A stretch of DNA of 25,302 bases, taken from CAZVWV01 sp964631745. GTDB lineage: Bacteria > Bdellovibrionota_C > UBA2361 > JBGSMV01. Numbering within the stretch: position 1 is the first letter of the stretch; the number at the start of each line of letters is the position of its first letter. The stretch is taken from the NCBI GenBank assembly GCA_964631745.1, contig CAZVWV010000040.1:1-25302 (forward strand), in the 5' to 3' direction. Made by a program: the position numbers and the translations under genes. Shown piece by piece: positions 1 through 7,564 of this stretch. The notes below the pieces were generated by a model. The model saw only the letters and a list, made by a program, of their open reading frames with translations. It did no database searches and was not told where the DNA came from.

Positions 1-55
1 GAGTCGTCGGCGATACTTAATATCCCTGCTTCGCCCGGGGTTTTTGAGCAAATAC
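1..55 (-). repeat. Dispersed structured repeat, copy A (truncated by window edge)
   Basis: Read on the minus strand, this begins TATTTGCTCAAAAACCCC and runs into the first arm of a GC-rich hairpin that is cut by position 1. It matches 11660-11714 on the plus strand with two mismatches over about 55 bases, including 39 identical bases in a row. The conserved 5' box points into the window and the hairpin points outward. Copies A and B therefore flank 1-11.7 kb in inverted orientation. A third, diverged copy lies at 20401-20526. Confidence 0.85.
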
Positions 56-121
56 GTAAAAGATGTATAAACAGTTGAAATATTTACTGTTTTCAAGGAA
101 TACTAAGGGTTAGCATCTCAT

Positions 122-198
122 TGGGCTGCGATGCCATTTGTCGTAGCATTCCCTTGGGGTGGGAGAGGTCGGAGGTTCAAATCCTCTCAGCCCGACCA
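122..198 (+). tRNA. tRNA-Pro(GGG)-like sequence with defective D-arm
   Basis: The 3' half is a good tRNA-Pro. The anticodon stem (149-153 with 161-165) carries loop TTGGGGT, giving anticodon GGG. It is followed by a 5-base variable loop, a T-arm with loop TTCAAAT, an acceptor strand CAGCCCG, discriminator A and an encoded CCA. The 5' acceptor strand TGGGCTG (122-128) pairs over all 7 positions with one wobble. The D-arm is wrong: canonical U8 is C, the GG of the D-loop is missing, and the only D-stem available (ATGC/GCAT, 131-134 with 146-149) forces the anticodon stem down to 4 bp. Overall length, 77 nt, is normal. It could be a divergent functional tRNA, or a decayed copy such as one left by integration at a tRNA gene. 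Confidence 0.55.
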
Positions 199-274
199 AC
201 TAATTCAACTTCCTAATCAGAGCTAAATCACTTTTCGCTTTACGCACGCGCATATGATACGCCCAAGCTGGCGG

Positions 275-3200
275 TCAGCTAAATTTGGCTGAGACAAGCT
301 TTCTCTTGATCATTTTAATCCAAGCTTTCGCTTCAAGTCCTTTTCCGCCCTTCTTTGCCTTAAGAGTGACTACGGGAGAGGCTGCACTTGTTCCGTCACT
401 ACAAATTGTGCGGGTCAGAAAATGAACGTTAGCAAGCTTAGCCGCAACTTTGTTCGTGGAGCTAGGCTTGATCAAAGTGGCTGCTCCTTTAAGAGTCGTC
501 CGAATCACACCTTTGGTTATCAGTTGAGCTGTTTTGTCCCTAAACAGCGCGGGGTTATTGCTGGTATAAAGCTCTACAAAGCAAGCTCGGCTAGCCAGCT
601 GCGCGATCGCTTCTTCCGATCCTAAAAAGGCTCTGAACTCGATCTCTAGTTTACCTTTGTTTAGTTTGGCAGAAAATTTGGTTTGGAAATCCTTGTTCGA
701 AGCCGGCGTTGTAGGTGTCACCACAGGGGTAGAGGTGGGAGTGAACGTAGGAGCGCTAGTTGCGGTGGCCGTCGGCGTAAAGAACGCAGTTGGAGTTCCA
801 GTTGCAGTTCGACTTGGCGACACAGTTGGAGAGGTAGTGGGTGTGTTAGTCGAAGTTCGTGTTGGGGACACTGTCGGGGTGCTAGTGGGAGTCCGAGTGG
901 GTGTGTGGGTGGATGTTGCGCTGGGAGTAGCTGTAGGTGTACTTGTTGGAGTATCCAAAGTGGGAGAGAAGATAATGGCGCTTTGATCTGGAATCACAGA
1001 GTCGTTATGCACATATGTCACCCCAAGATGCGCACTGGCTTGAACTCCCGCGGTGGATGTGCCGCCGGCGTTTTGTATGGGATCTTGTGAATATACCCTT
1101 TTAAAGTTCACCTTAATCTGATTGCTGCTCTCAAATAAGATGGCCTGAAAATCGACCCGAGAATTAGTAAAAGTGCCGTTGTCGAGTTCTACAGGCGGAA
1201 ATCGGAAGCCCTCAAACGTGACCACGAACTGACGCGAGCCAACAGGGCCTGTGGTTTTAAAATAGATCCGTGCTGTGGATTGATTCTGATAACTGCTCCA
1301 AAGCGGCGCTACCAGCGCGATAGGCAAGTCTATATTCGGTAAGCGTACATTTGATCCCAAGCTAAAGTGCTGGTCTTGCGGTAATCCGAACGCCAAGGTG
1401 CCGTTTGTACTTATGTCGACAGAGTTGTAGTTCTTGCCGTAATAATTGAAATTGAAAGGGATCTGTACGGTATGTGACGCGTCGTTCTTCCCGATCAACT
1501 CCTGAATGGCAACGTCGCTTCCATCGACTGGAACCCAACCGTACGTTGCAGAAAGCATATAGTAGTTAGTCTTGCCGTAAATGGTAAAAGTCTCATCGAT
1601 CGGAAGATTGACGCCATTATTAATGAGGCCTTGAATGCGAACCGATTGGGCCCCGGCGCTGGAGTTTATGGTGGTTGCAACCGTCTTATCGTTGGCGGTT
1701 CGGTCGCCATTCAGGCCGGTGTCCAACAGGGGATAATTTACCCCGGCGTGCGTGAGAAATAGCATCGGTGGTTTCTTCAATGTGCAAGTGTATACCTCGG
1801 CTTCGACGACTTGGGACCCAATTACAACGTCACTTTCATTAACTGGCTTATGTTTAAGAACTGCTTCTACCGGACATGAACCGGATACCACATATAAGTG
1901 CGCAACCCGCCTAAGCTCGTTTCCGCTCATGCGGTAAGTTTCTGCTGGTGCAATAATGAAATCGGGAATGCTGTCAGCGTTGAGATCATACTCTGGGTTT
2001 ACCAGGCTGGAGGATGAAAAAGGGAACTCATAATAGGAATCCTCAGAGGTCAAATCACTCAGACGCATCTCTCCGATCAAAGTTGTGTCGAGGCCTGAAA
2101 TAATTTCTAACTGTCCGGGAATATGTGAATTTTCGGATTCGACAGCCATAACTAGATCGAGAGTTCCGTCAAAATTAAAATCCCAATTGAATTCAAAACC
2201 TGTAATGAAATGCGTTGGAAACCCTCCTCGCTCGAACTTGGGACGTCGATCGGTACCACCCATGAAACTGAGTACGTTAAGTGTTTTCAATAAGGTTGCG
2301 GGTGACCCGCCTGAAAACACTTTGAAGCCGTCTCTATCTGCAATAATAAGATCCTTGACGGTATCGTTGTTCGCATCTCCGGCAAGCTTGATTCCCAAAC
2401 CCAAGTGTTGAGAACTACTCGTGCCCACTATGCTCACCGAGAGTGGCTGACAGTTCGCGCCTGAGTAGAAGAACACTTTGCCGTTTTCAGAGAGACCATT
2501 AGAACTGTAAAAAGGTGACGCAACCGCAAAATCCGGCTTGCCATCGCCATTCAAATCTTGAACCGGAAGAATCGGAACTCCCCCTTCTGGTATACTCATG
2601 GCTTTAAAGCATATATTGCTCCAGTTCTGACCCGAAATAATACGCAGATGGCCGGTCTCATTATCGTGATCGTAGCTACGACCCCAGGCAACAATGTCAG
2701 CAAATCCGTCGTTGTTAAAATCTTTTACTGCGAAATTTGCTCCCAAGTGCTCCTCTGTATAACCTACTTCGTAGCCGTCTTGGTCATATACGGTGCGTTC
2801 GTCGCCATATAGCGACTTTAGGGTGGAAAAGTCTTGGCCGGAAATAATCCGAATCAAACCAGAGATTTCAAGATCCCAATAGTCGGGGGCGCCGACGGCG
2901 ATATCTGTGAAGCCGTCATGATTGAAATCGCCGGTGCCGATGGTTACGCCAAAGTCGTCATTGTCAAGTTGTCCGATTAACTCGTTCGGCTCGGTTAACG
3001 GATCCAGGGTTGCACCTGAGTACACATTGATACCGCCGGTCAAGCCAAAGAAGCTGTTGAGAAACAGTCTACGTTGAGATGAGACAATAAAATCTAAGAT
3101 CCCGTCATGATCTATGTCGGCAGAGAGGTTCACGACGTCAGCAACCCTCTCGCGTGGATAGCTATCTCTGGAATAGGGTTCACTTTCGATTTGGCCCAGT

Positions 3201-3283
3201 AAAGTTTGGGAGTGGGCCAGTTGGTGAAAGGCAAGAGTCCAAATAAGCAGTATCGTTCCCGAGAGACGAACAAAAGGTGTCAT
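275..3283 (-). CDS. Exported FG-GAP repeat protein with nidogen-like domain and Thr/Pro-rich linker
   Basis: About 1002 aa from ATG at 3283. An upstream in-frame TTG at 3328 is less likely because the ATG is preceded by GGAG and is followed directly by a signal peptide (TILLIWTLAFHQLAHSQ). Residues about 50-470 hold at least seven FG-GAP/integrin-alpha-like units with calcium-loop motifs such as DIDHDG, DFNHDG, DFNNDG, DLNGDG and DFNFDG, each followed by a hydrophobic strand. This predicts a Ca-stabilised beta-propeller. Residues about 575-775 resemble nidogen-type extracellular domains (FNYYGKNYNSVDISTNGTLAFG). A mucin-like Thr/Pro linker and a Lys-rich C-terminal domain of about 140 aa, which I do not recognise, follow. 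Likely a surface or secreted adhesion protein; the role is inferred from architecture. It stands alone and diverges from the operon starting at 3753. Confidence 0.88.
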   Translation of the reverse strand: MTPFVRLSGTILLIWTLAFHQLAHSQTLLGQIESEPYSRDSYPRERVADVVNLSADIDHDGILDFIVSSQRRLFLNSFFGLTGGINVYSGATLDPLTEPNELIGQLDNDDFGVTIGTGDFNHDGFTDIAVGAPDYWDLEISGLIRIISGQDFSTLKSLYGDERTVYDQDGYEVGYTEEHLGANFAVKDFNNDGFADIVAWGRSYDHDNETGHLRIISGQNWSNICFKAMSIPEGGVPILPVQDLNGDGKPDFAVASPFYSSNGLSENGKVFFYSGANCQPLSVSIVGTSSSQHLGLGIKLAGDANNDTVKDLIIADRDGFKVFSGGSPATLLKTLNVLSFMGGTDRRPKFERGGFPTHFITGFEFNWDFNFDGTLDLVMAVESENSHIPGQLEIISGLDTTLIGEMRLSDLTSEDSYYEFPFSSSSLVNPEYDLNADSIPDFIIAPAETYRMSGNELRRVAHLYVVSGSCPVEAVLKHKPVNESDVVIGSQVVEAEVYTCTLKKPPMLFLTHAGVNYPLLDTGLNGDRTANDKTVATTINSSAGAQSVRIQGLINNGVNLPIDETFTIYGKTNYYMLSATYGWVPVDGSDVAIQELIGKNDASHTVQIPFNFNYYGKNYNSVDISTNGTLAFGLPQDQHFSLGSNVRLPNIDLPIALVAPLWSSYQNQSTARIYFKTTGPVGSRQFVVTFEGFRFPPVELDNGTFTNSRVDFQAILFESSNQIKVNFKRVYSQDPIQNAGGTSTAGVQASAHLGVTYVHNDSVIPDQSAIIFSPTLDTPTSTPTATPSATSTHTPTRTPTSTPTVSPTRTSTNTPTTSPTVSPSRTATGTPTAFFTPTATATSAPTFTPTSTPVVTPTTPASNKDFQTKFSAKLNKGKLEIEFRAFLGSEEAIAQLASRACFVELYTSNNPALFRDKTAQLITKGVIRTTLKGAATLIKPSSTNKVAAKLANVHFLTRTICSDGTSAASPVVTLKAKKGGKGLEAKAWIKMIKRKLVSAKFS
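707..958 (-). repeat. Thr/Pro-rich repeat tract inside the FG-GAP gene
   Basis: About 84 codons encode imperfect TPT/SPT/TPTR units, roughly residues 775-858 of the protein. The DNA is a degenerate GTNGG-type repeat on the plus strand with varied third positions, so the repeat has been kept at the protein level. It is an extended linker between the nidogen-like domain and the C-terminal domain, probably a spacer at the cell surface and a possible O-glycosylation substrate. Confidence 0.85.
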
Positions 3284-3430
3284 AGGAGCATCTCCGAATC
3301 GTTTTAAGGAAGATACCAAATATTTCAATCTTATGAACGTTAAAAGCTAGGAAATCTTATAACTGCAATGAATTTGTAGAGTTAGCGTTTTTGTGTCAGA
3401 ACTAAGTTCGAAACACTTTAAGTTTTGGGG

Positions 3431-3466
3431 AGGGAAGAGTTACATAGTATCTGGATATGTAAGAAT
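3431..3466 (+). repeat. 36-bp exact duplicate of 5279-5314
   Basis: The 36 bases match 5279-5314 without mismatch, and the flanks differ at once on both sides. In the gene the segment encodes GKSYIVSGYVR, a conserved strand of the carbohydrate-binding-like module. Here it sits in non-coding DNA with no surrounding module. A 36-base exact match in 25 kb is far beyond chance. Confidence 0.97.
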
Positions 3467-3609
3467 CTTTATTTCTCGAGGGGGTTCAAAAATTTGTACT
3501 CAAATCGGGGGTGGAAAAAACTAACCGTTCAGAAAAACAGCAAATCCGATTAGGGTTTTCCATTCGAAGCGGCAGAATTACCGCCGGGTTAAATGCTATT
3601 TAAAATAGC

Positions 3610-3646
3610 CGTGGATACCTGAACTCTTTTTCTTGAGTAGGCCACG
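3610..3646 (+). other. Bulged hairpin in leader of metallopeptidase-like operon
   Basis: CGTGG/CCACG, CCT/AGG and ACTC/GAGT pair in register with bulges ATA and GA and the loop TTTTTCTT, giving 12 pairs in all. It lies about 107 nt upstream of the ATG at 3753. There is no T-run after it, so it looks more like a leader structure than a terminator. No function assigned. Confidence 0.4.
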
Positions 3647-3752
3647 ATTTATGTGATTTAATCCCACTTGAGCTTTAACGCAATCGAGGGCTATCAGAAG
3701 CGTTTTGATTGATATCCTTCGTAAATATAGCGATTAACCCTTGGAGACGCCC

Positions 3753-5705
3753 ATGATAAATTATCGCGCCATAACCTCATTCATTTCCAAGTTTCTGCTT
3801 ATCTTTCTAATCCCTGCATTTGAGCTAGCTGCTCAGACGCCGAGTAAACTATTCAAGTATATGGATACCCGCCAGCTTGGCTCGGCGCGTCAATCCGTTC
3901 AAATTCAAACTGACTTGAGCGGAGAGCTTTTAATTAATCTTCCACACCGAAATTATTGCGGGACAGTGACTGAAACTTTTCGCAAGACCTATCAAATAGA
4001 GGGTAGAAAATATCTCTTCGAGACAAGTTTTGGCCAGATTTTTTCCAGAGTTGGCCTAGAACCCAGTGGGACTTTTAGGCTTACCGTTGGCAGAAACGAT
4101 TTGGGCCAGACTTTTAGTCTTGGTAGAATTAATGCTTATGATATAAAGCAAAGCTTCGAACTTCGGGTCGATGGAACGGATGGGGTTTTAACCCGTGTAT
4201 CGAATACGGGCTTGGCGCCAGTCCGGGTTTCTAATTTAACCGCTCCTACGCTTGGAATTTTAGGCGATTCCGGAGTATACAGGCCTGGCCCGGGGGGCAC
4301 AGCTGAAATCAACGAGCCCCCTGATCGCTCTCCGCTGGACCAGATTGATCTCGAGCTAGTCTTTACGCCCCAGGCTAAATCCATGGCCGGTGGAGAGTTT
4401 GGGATCATGACGGAGATGGCGAATGGAGTGGCCTCGGCAAATCACAACTTTGCGGCTAGTCTGGTGCGGGCAAAAATTGAACCTGTCTTTGTTTATCAGT
4501 TGGCCCAGGATGAGAGTGGTAATTCCGTAGCTGATTTAGAGGCGCTTCAAACACGAGATGATGGCCGATTTGATGAGGTGCATTACTTGCGCGCTGCACA
4601 TGGAGCGGATGTGGTCTTGATGTATGTCGGGGTTGCTGATGAAGCCCATAGTGACCAGGGGTTGGGCTTGGCCTACCAACCGGGTCGCGGCCAACACATG
4701 CCTCCCGATTATTCCTTTGGTGTAGTAAAAATTGGAATGGACAACTTTGAATCTCTAAGTCATATGCTAGGTCATATTATGGGATCGGCTCATAATAATG
4801 GTTTCGGAGCGCATGAATACTCTAATTCTTTTGAGTTTGTCAGAGATAATATTCACTTTCTTTCGGTCATGGCGCCCGTCCCTGTCTGGCATTCAAGTGT
4901 CAAGCTTGATAATTTCTCAAATCCGGATCTGATCTGGTCTGATGGAACAGCGATGGGCGATGCCCTACACAATAACGCCGAATCCTTGCGCGATGAAAAA
5001 CAGCTGATCTCAACTCTGGTCGATAGAAGATCTCCGATCCTAGCTAGTAATAACTCTTTTGAAATGGACCTAGGATTTGATTATTTTCCTAACTATGAAT
5101 ATGACGACCAGGGAATTGCAAATCAGAAGCCGGATGGTTGGACTGACTGCCCGCTTTGGCCGACAGTACTCGATTCAAGCGAAGGGGTCGATGACTTTAA
5201 GGCTGCCAAACTCTATGTTGGAAGTACCTATCCCGATCATAAGTATACCTACCTCTATCAGGATGTACCGGTGGAGCCAGGGAAGAGTTACATAGTATCT
5301 GGATATGTAAGAATTAAAAATGATTGTTATAGTGATCCAAATTGTTTTGGCACTATAGTTTCTGAGTGTTTGGATGCTCAACATGAGGAGATTTGGGGTA
5401 ACGAAAATTGCGCTCTAATGACTGCGCCTCAGGATCGGCAATTTATTAGAGGGGATACAGATTGGCATGCGGTGTCGTTTACGATTAAGGCCGATAACCC
5501 AAATGCAAAGTTTGCACGAATTCTTTGCTACAATTCGCCCCGCTTCTCCCCAAGTATGCCCGGTGGAACTGGGACGGTACTGTGTGACGGGATAACCATG
5601 CTCGAAGCAACCGAGGGCGGCGGGCACGATCCAGATCCACCATACGATGGCCATGGAGGCGGGAAGAAGCTTAACCTTTCGCATTATGAACCTAACTGGC
5701 CCTAG
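3753..5705 (+). CDS. Exported M12B/reprolysin-like metallopeptidase homologue lacking the catalytic Glu, with C-terminal CBM-like module
   Basis: 650 aa from ATG at 3753; GGAG lies 6 nt upstream, so the in-frame TTG at 3741 is rejected. A signal peptide covers residues 1-28 (ISKFLLIFLIPAFELAAQ). Residues about 190-400 follow the bacterial reprolysin-like (metzincin) pattern: IDLELVFTPQA, then GADVVLMYVGVADEAH, then HMLGHIMGSAH at 337-347 and a Met-turn SVMAP at about 371-375. The metzincin motif is HExxHxxGxxH. All three zinc-ligand histidines and the Gly are present, but the general-base Glu is Met338. The product is probably a zinc-binding but non-hydrolytic protein. Residues about 430-620 form a jelly-roll carbohydrate-binding-like module (NNSFE, PDGW, GKSYIVSGYVR). 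The C-terminus is Gly/His/Asp rich. The T9SS-tailed gene starts 11 nt downstream, indicating an operon. Confidence 0.85.
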   Translation: MINYRAITSFISKFLLIFLIPAFELAAQTPSKLFKYMDTRQLGSARQSVQIQTDLSGELLINLPHRNYCGTVTETFRKTYQIEGRKYLFETSFGQIFSRVGLEPSGTFRLTVGRNDLGQTFSLGRINAYDIKQSFELRVDGTDGVLTRVSNTGLAPVRVSNLTAPTLGILGDSGVYRPGPGGTAEINEPPDRSPLDQIDLELVFTPQAKSMAGGEFGIMTEMANGVASANHNFAASLVRAKIEPVFVYQLAQDESGNSVADLEALQTRDDGRFDEVHYLRAAHGADVVLMYVGVADEAHSDQGLGLAYQPGRGQHMPPDYSFGVVKIGMDNFESLSHMLGHIMGSAHNNGFGAHEYSNSFEFVRDNIHFLSVMAPVPVWHSSVKLDNFSNPDLIWSDGTAMGDALHNNAESLRDEKQLISTLVDRRSPILASNNSFEMDLGFDYFPNYEYDDQGIANQKPDGWTDCPLWPTVLDSSEGVDDFKAAKLYVGSTYPDHKYTYLYQDVPVEPGKSYIVSGYVRIKNDCYSDPNCFGTIVSECLDAQHEEIWGNENCALMTAPQDRQFIRGDTDWHAVSFTIKADNPNAKFARILCYNSPRFSPSMPGGTGTVLCDGITMLEATEGGGHDPDPPYDGHGGGKKLNLSHYEPNWP

Positions 5706-5716
5706 GAGATCAAGTT

Positions 5717-7189
5717 GTGGTTAACCTTAAGGACGTTCCCGCCATTCTCTGGGGAGCTACTCTGGGAGCGGGTGCGGGAGCTTTAGCTCCCGATAACTTG
5801 GCCCATGCGTCCTTTGGCGACTATGACTTGAGACCCGCAGAATCTTTTGGGTTAGGGTGGCGGGATACTTATGCTGGGATTTTTAATGGTTCGGTTAGAT
5901 CGCTATTCCCAACTGAGGGTGGAAGCGTAATTGCAATCGGTAATTTTGACACAATAGCGCCGGACTCATCGAGTGGCGGTGAGTCAGGATTTAGGGGGAT
6001 TGCGGAGCATACCCCTGGGCACGGTTGGTGTCGGCTTGGTGATGGGCTCTATTCTGCAACGGGAAATAAAGGTGGTCCACTTCCGATTGCGATTGTTAAC
6101 TATGAGGGCTCTATAGTTGTTGGTGGCACATTTACCACCGCTGACGGCGCAAATGCTGATTATTTACTAAGATGGGATGGGTCCCGCTGGAGCCCCATGG
6201 GGCAACCGTTAAGCGGTGGTGTGCATGGTTTAGCAGTTCAACAAGATCAACTTTATGTGGCGGGCGTGAAGTTCGGCACCGAGGGAAATAACCCAGTAAA
6301 TACTTCTTATGTCATGAGGTGGCAGGATTCGTGTGCCGACTGGGAGGATATCAGCGCCACCCTGGGTTCAGGGGTGATTACTGGCATTTATTCGAATAAC
6401 ACTGAGCTTTACATTTTCGGTCAGTTTCCAGATCGACGCGCCACCGTTTTACGTCGACGCGATGAGGGGTGGGTGTCGGTTGGAACAAATATGCCAGAGG
6501 GAGTGGTCTTTACCTTAGCCGAATCAAAAGGGGAGCTTTATGCTGGTGGTTATTTTACCCTGACAGCCGGTCCGGAGGTCGTTTCGCGCCATATTGCTAA
6601 GCTCGATCCCAATAGAAACGAATGGGTTCCACTCGGTGTTGAGCAGGGCCTAAACGGCCCATGTTTTAGTTTGGTCCCCTTTGACAATACCCTAGTAGCC
6701 GGCGGCCCATTTACTTTAGCGGGATCTGTGCCAACGCCGCATTTAGCCACCTGGGGTGGGGCAACTTGGCAGCCATTTCTATCAGAGCTTCCAGGTGCTG
6801 TCGAAACAATTGTACCTGGTCCTAACGGGGAAACGTTGCTTGTTGGGCTAAGTAACGGAGTTGCTTGTGCAGCCCCTGAATCGGAAACGGAGCCACCTAT
6901 ACGTGAGTCGTTTGGTGTTGAGCTTTACCCCAATCCGGTGCGTCTACCGGCTAGTGATATATTGGTGAAACTTACCTTTGCTGACGGACTGATACCTTCG
7001 ATGCAAAGCGATGGTGCGATCCAGGTAATAGGCGTGGACGGCAGAGAGAAGCATTCGACCAGGTTTAAGATCGATTGTGGGACCAGCCAGTTGATTTCAT
7101 TTAATCCCAATAATCTAGAGCCAGGGGTTTATTTTCTCCGGCTGAGTGCGGGCGACCTTCGCGCTAGTTCAAGGCTTGTTGTCTATTAA
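5717..7189 (+). CDS. Exported beta-propeller protein with T9SS-type C-terminal sorting domain
   Basis: 490 aa from GTG at 5717, preceded by AGGAG at 5704-5708. The N-terminus has a weak signal-like stretch (AILWGATLGAGAGALA). Residues about 55-385 contain repeated blades of the form LYxGGxFT...A.....LxxWDGxxWxPxG (IVVGGTFTTADG, LYVAGVKF, LYAGGYFTLTAG, LVAGGPFTLAG), indicating a kelch-like propeller. Residues about 405-490 match the T9SS type A sorting domain: VELYPNPV, then IQVIGVDGREK, then LEPGVYFLRLSAG and a terminal RLVVY. In bacteria with T9SS this tail sends proteins across the outer membrane and is cleaved or lipid-anchored at the surface. Translation is probably coupled to the gene 11 nt upstream. 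No T9SS machinery is present in the window. Confidence 0.85.
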   Translation: MVNLKDVPAILWGATLGAGAGALAPDNLAHASFGDYDLRPAESFGLGWRDTYAGIFNGSVRSLFPTEGGSVIAIGNFDTIAPDSSSGGESGFRGIAEHTPGHGWCRLGDGLYSATGNKGGPLPIAIVNYEGSIVVGGTFTTADGANADYLLRWDGSRWSPMGQPLSGGVHGLAVQQDQLYVAGVKFGTEGNNPVNTSYVMRWQDSCADWEDISATLGSGVITGIYSNNTELYIFGQFPDRRATVLRRRDEGWVSVGTNMPEGVVFTLAESKGELYAGGYFTLTAGPEVVSRHIAKLDPNRNEWVPLGVEQGLNGPCFSLVPFDNTLVAGGPFTLAGSVPTPHLATWGGATWQPFLSELPGAVETIVPGPNGETLLVGLSNGVACAAPESETEPPIRESFGVELYPNPVRLPASDILVKLTFADGLIPSMQSDGAIQVIGVDGREKHSTRFKIDCGTSQLISFNPNNLEPGVYFLRLSAGDLRASSRLVVY

Positions 7190-7439
7190 GCGGCAGTGAG
7201 AATTTATTTTCCAACTGGAGCCACCCTAGAACGTCACTTACCTTTATCGCCTAAATGAGCTTTAACGATGCGTCTTTATGGGTACTTATCACGAGGAAAT
7301 TTAACCGCACAGCCGGAAGAGCTGGGATTTCGCCTATATGCAAAGTCCCCGGGCTTATCGGCTCAATGCGAACTGGTACTTGCCTAGCGCTAGACCAAAA
7401 GTTAATGTTTTGTAATTACAACATATTACGTCCCCCTCG

Positions 7440-7525
7440 CGCTGTATCTAGCTCAAAATACATAGATACAGCGTTAAAATAGCTTTACGGGCGCTGTATC
7501 TATGTATACAATGTTAGATGTAGCG
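7440..7525 (+). promoter_or_regulatory. Two tandem 34-bp dyads: CGCTGTATCTA-N12-TAGAT(AC/GT)AGCG
   Basis: Dyad 1 pairs CGCTGTATCTA (7440-7450) with TAGATACAGCG (7463-7473). Dyad 2 pairs CGCTGTATCTA (7492-7502) with TAGATGTAGCG (7515-7525). Both have exactly 12 bases between arms, and the two dyads start 52 bases apart, about five helical turns, so they lie on the same DNA face. Dyad 2 covers the spacer and -10 of a possible promoter, and dyad 1 lies just upstream of its -35. This geometry fits a cooperative repressor operator. Iterons or transposase sites are alternatives. Confidence 0.75.
7484..7512 (+). promoter_or_regulatory. Possible sigma70-type promoter of ATPase-nuclease gene
   Basis: TTTACG (7484-7489), a 17-base spacer and TACAAT (7507-7512) match the consensus at 4 of 6 and 5 of 6 positions. 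The start codon at 7565 lies about 52 bases beyond the -10. Dyad 2 overlaps the spacer and -10, so a bound protein would block RNA polymerase. Confidence 0.45.
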
Positions 7526-7564
7526 TAGTCACGTCGGCAAAATATCAATTGAAATACTCGCGCA

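Larger units (their letters stand above)
3284..3752. other. Divergent intergenic region with copied coding fragment and leader hairpin
   Basis: This region between the divergent FG-GAP and metallopeptidase-like genes has no convincing ORF. It holds a 36-bp exact copy of sequence from inside the downstream gene (3431-3466), directly followed by TCTTTATTTCTCGAG (3466-3480). Nearly the same string flanks the inverted repeat near 9058. A bulged hairpin lies at 3610-3646. GGAG at 3743-3746 is the ribosome site for the ATG at 3753. Confidence 0.7.
7190..7564. other. Intergenic region upstream of ATPase-nuclease gene
   Basis: 375 bases without a convincing gene. A 75-codon frame from 7255 runs into the dyad array and shows no domain or ribosome site, so it is not called. 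GAGCCACCCTA at 7218-7228 recurs at 9061-9071 beyond the ATPase gene, but an 11-mer match alone could be chance. The last 125 bases hold the dyads and promoter described separately. Confidence 0.6.

Noticed and set aside
710..950. Possible CRISPR array in the GTNGG-type repeat
   Set aside because: No constant repeat or unique spacers; it is a coding Thr/Pro repeat. No CRISPR or cas genes seen in the window.
657..986. 109-codon Val/Gly-rich plus-strand frame
   Set aside because: Antisense shadow of the Thr/Pro-coding repeat of the FG-GAP gene.
7255..7482. 75-codon plus-strand frame upstream of the ATPase
   Set aside because: No ribosome site or recognisable domain, and it runs into the dyad array.
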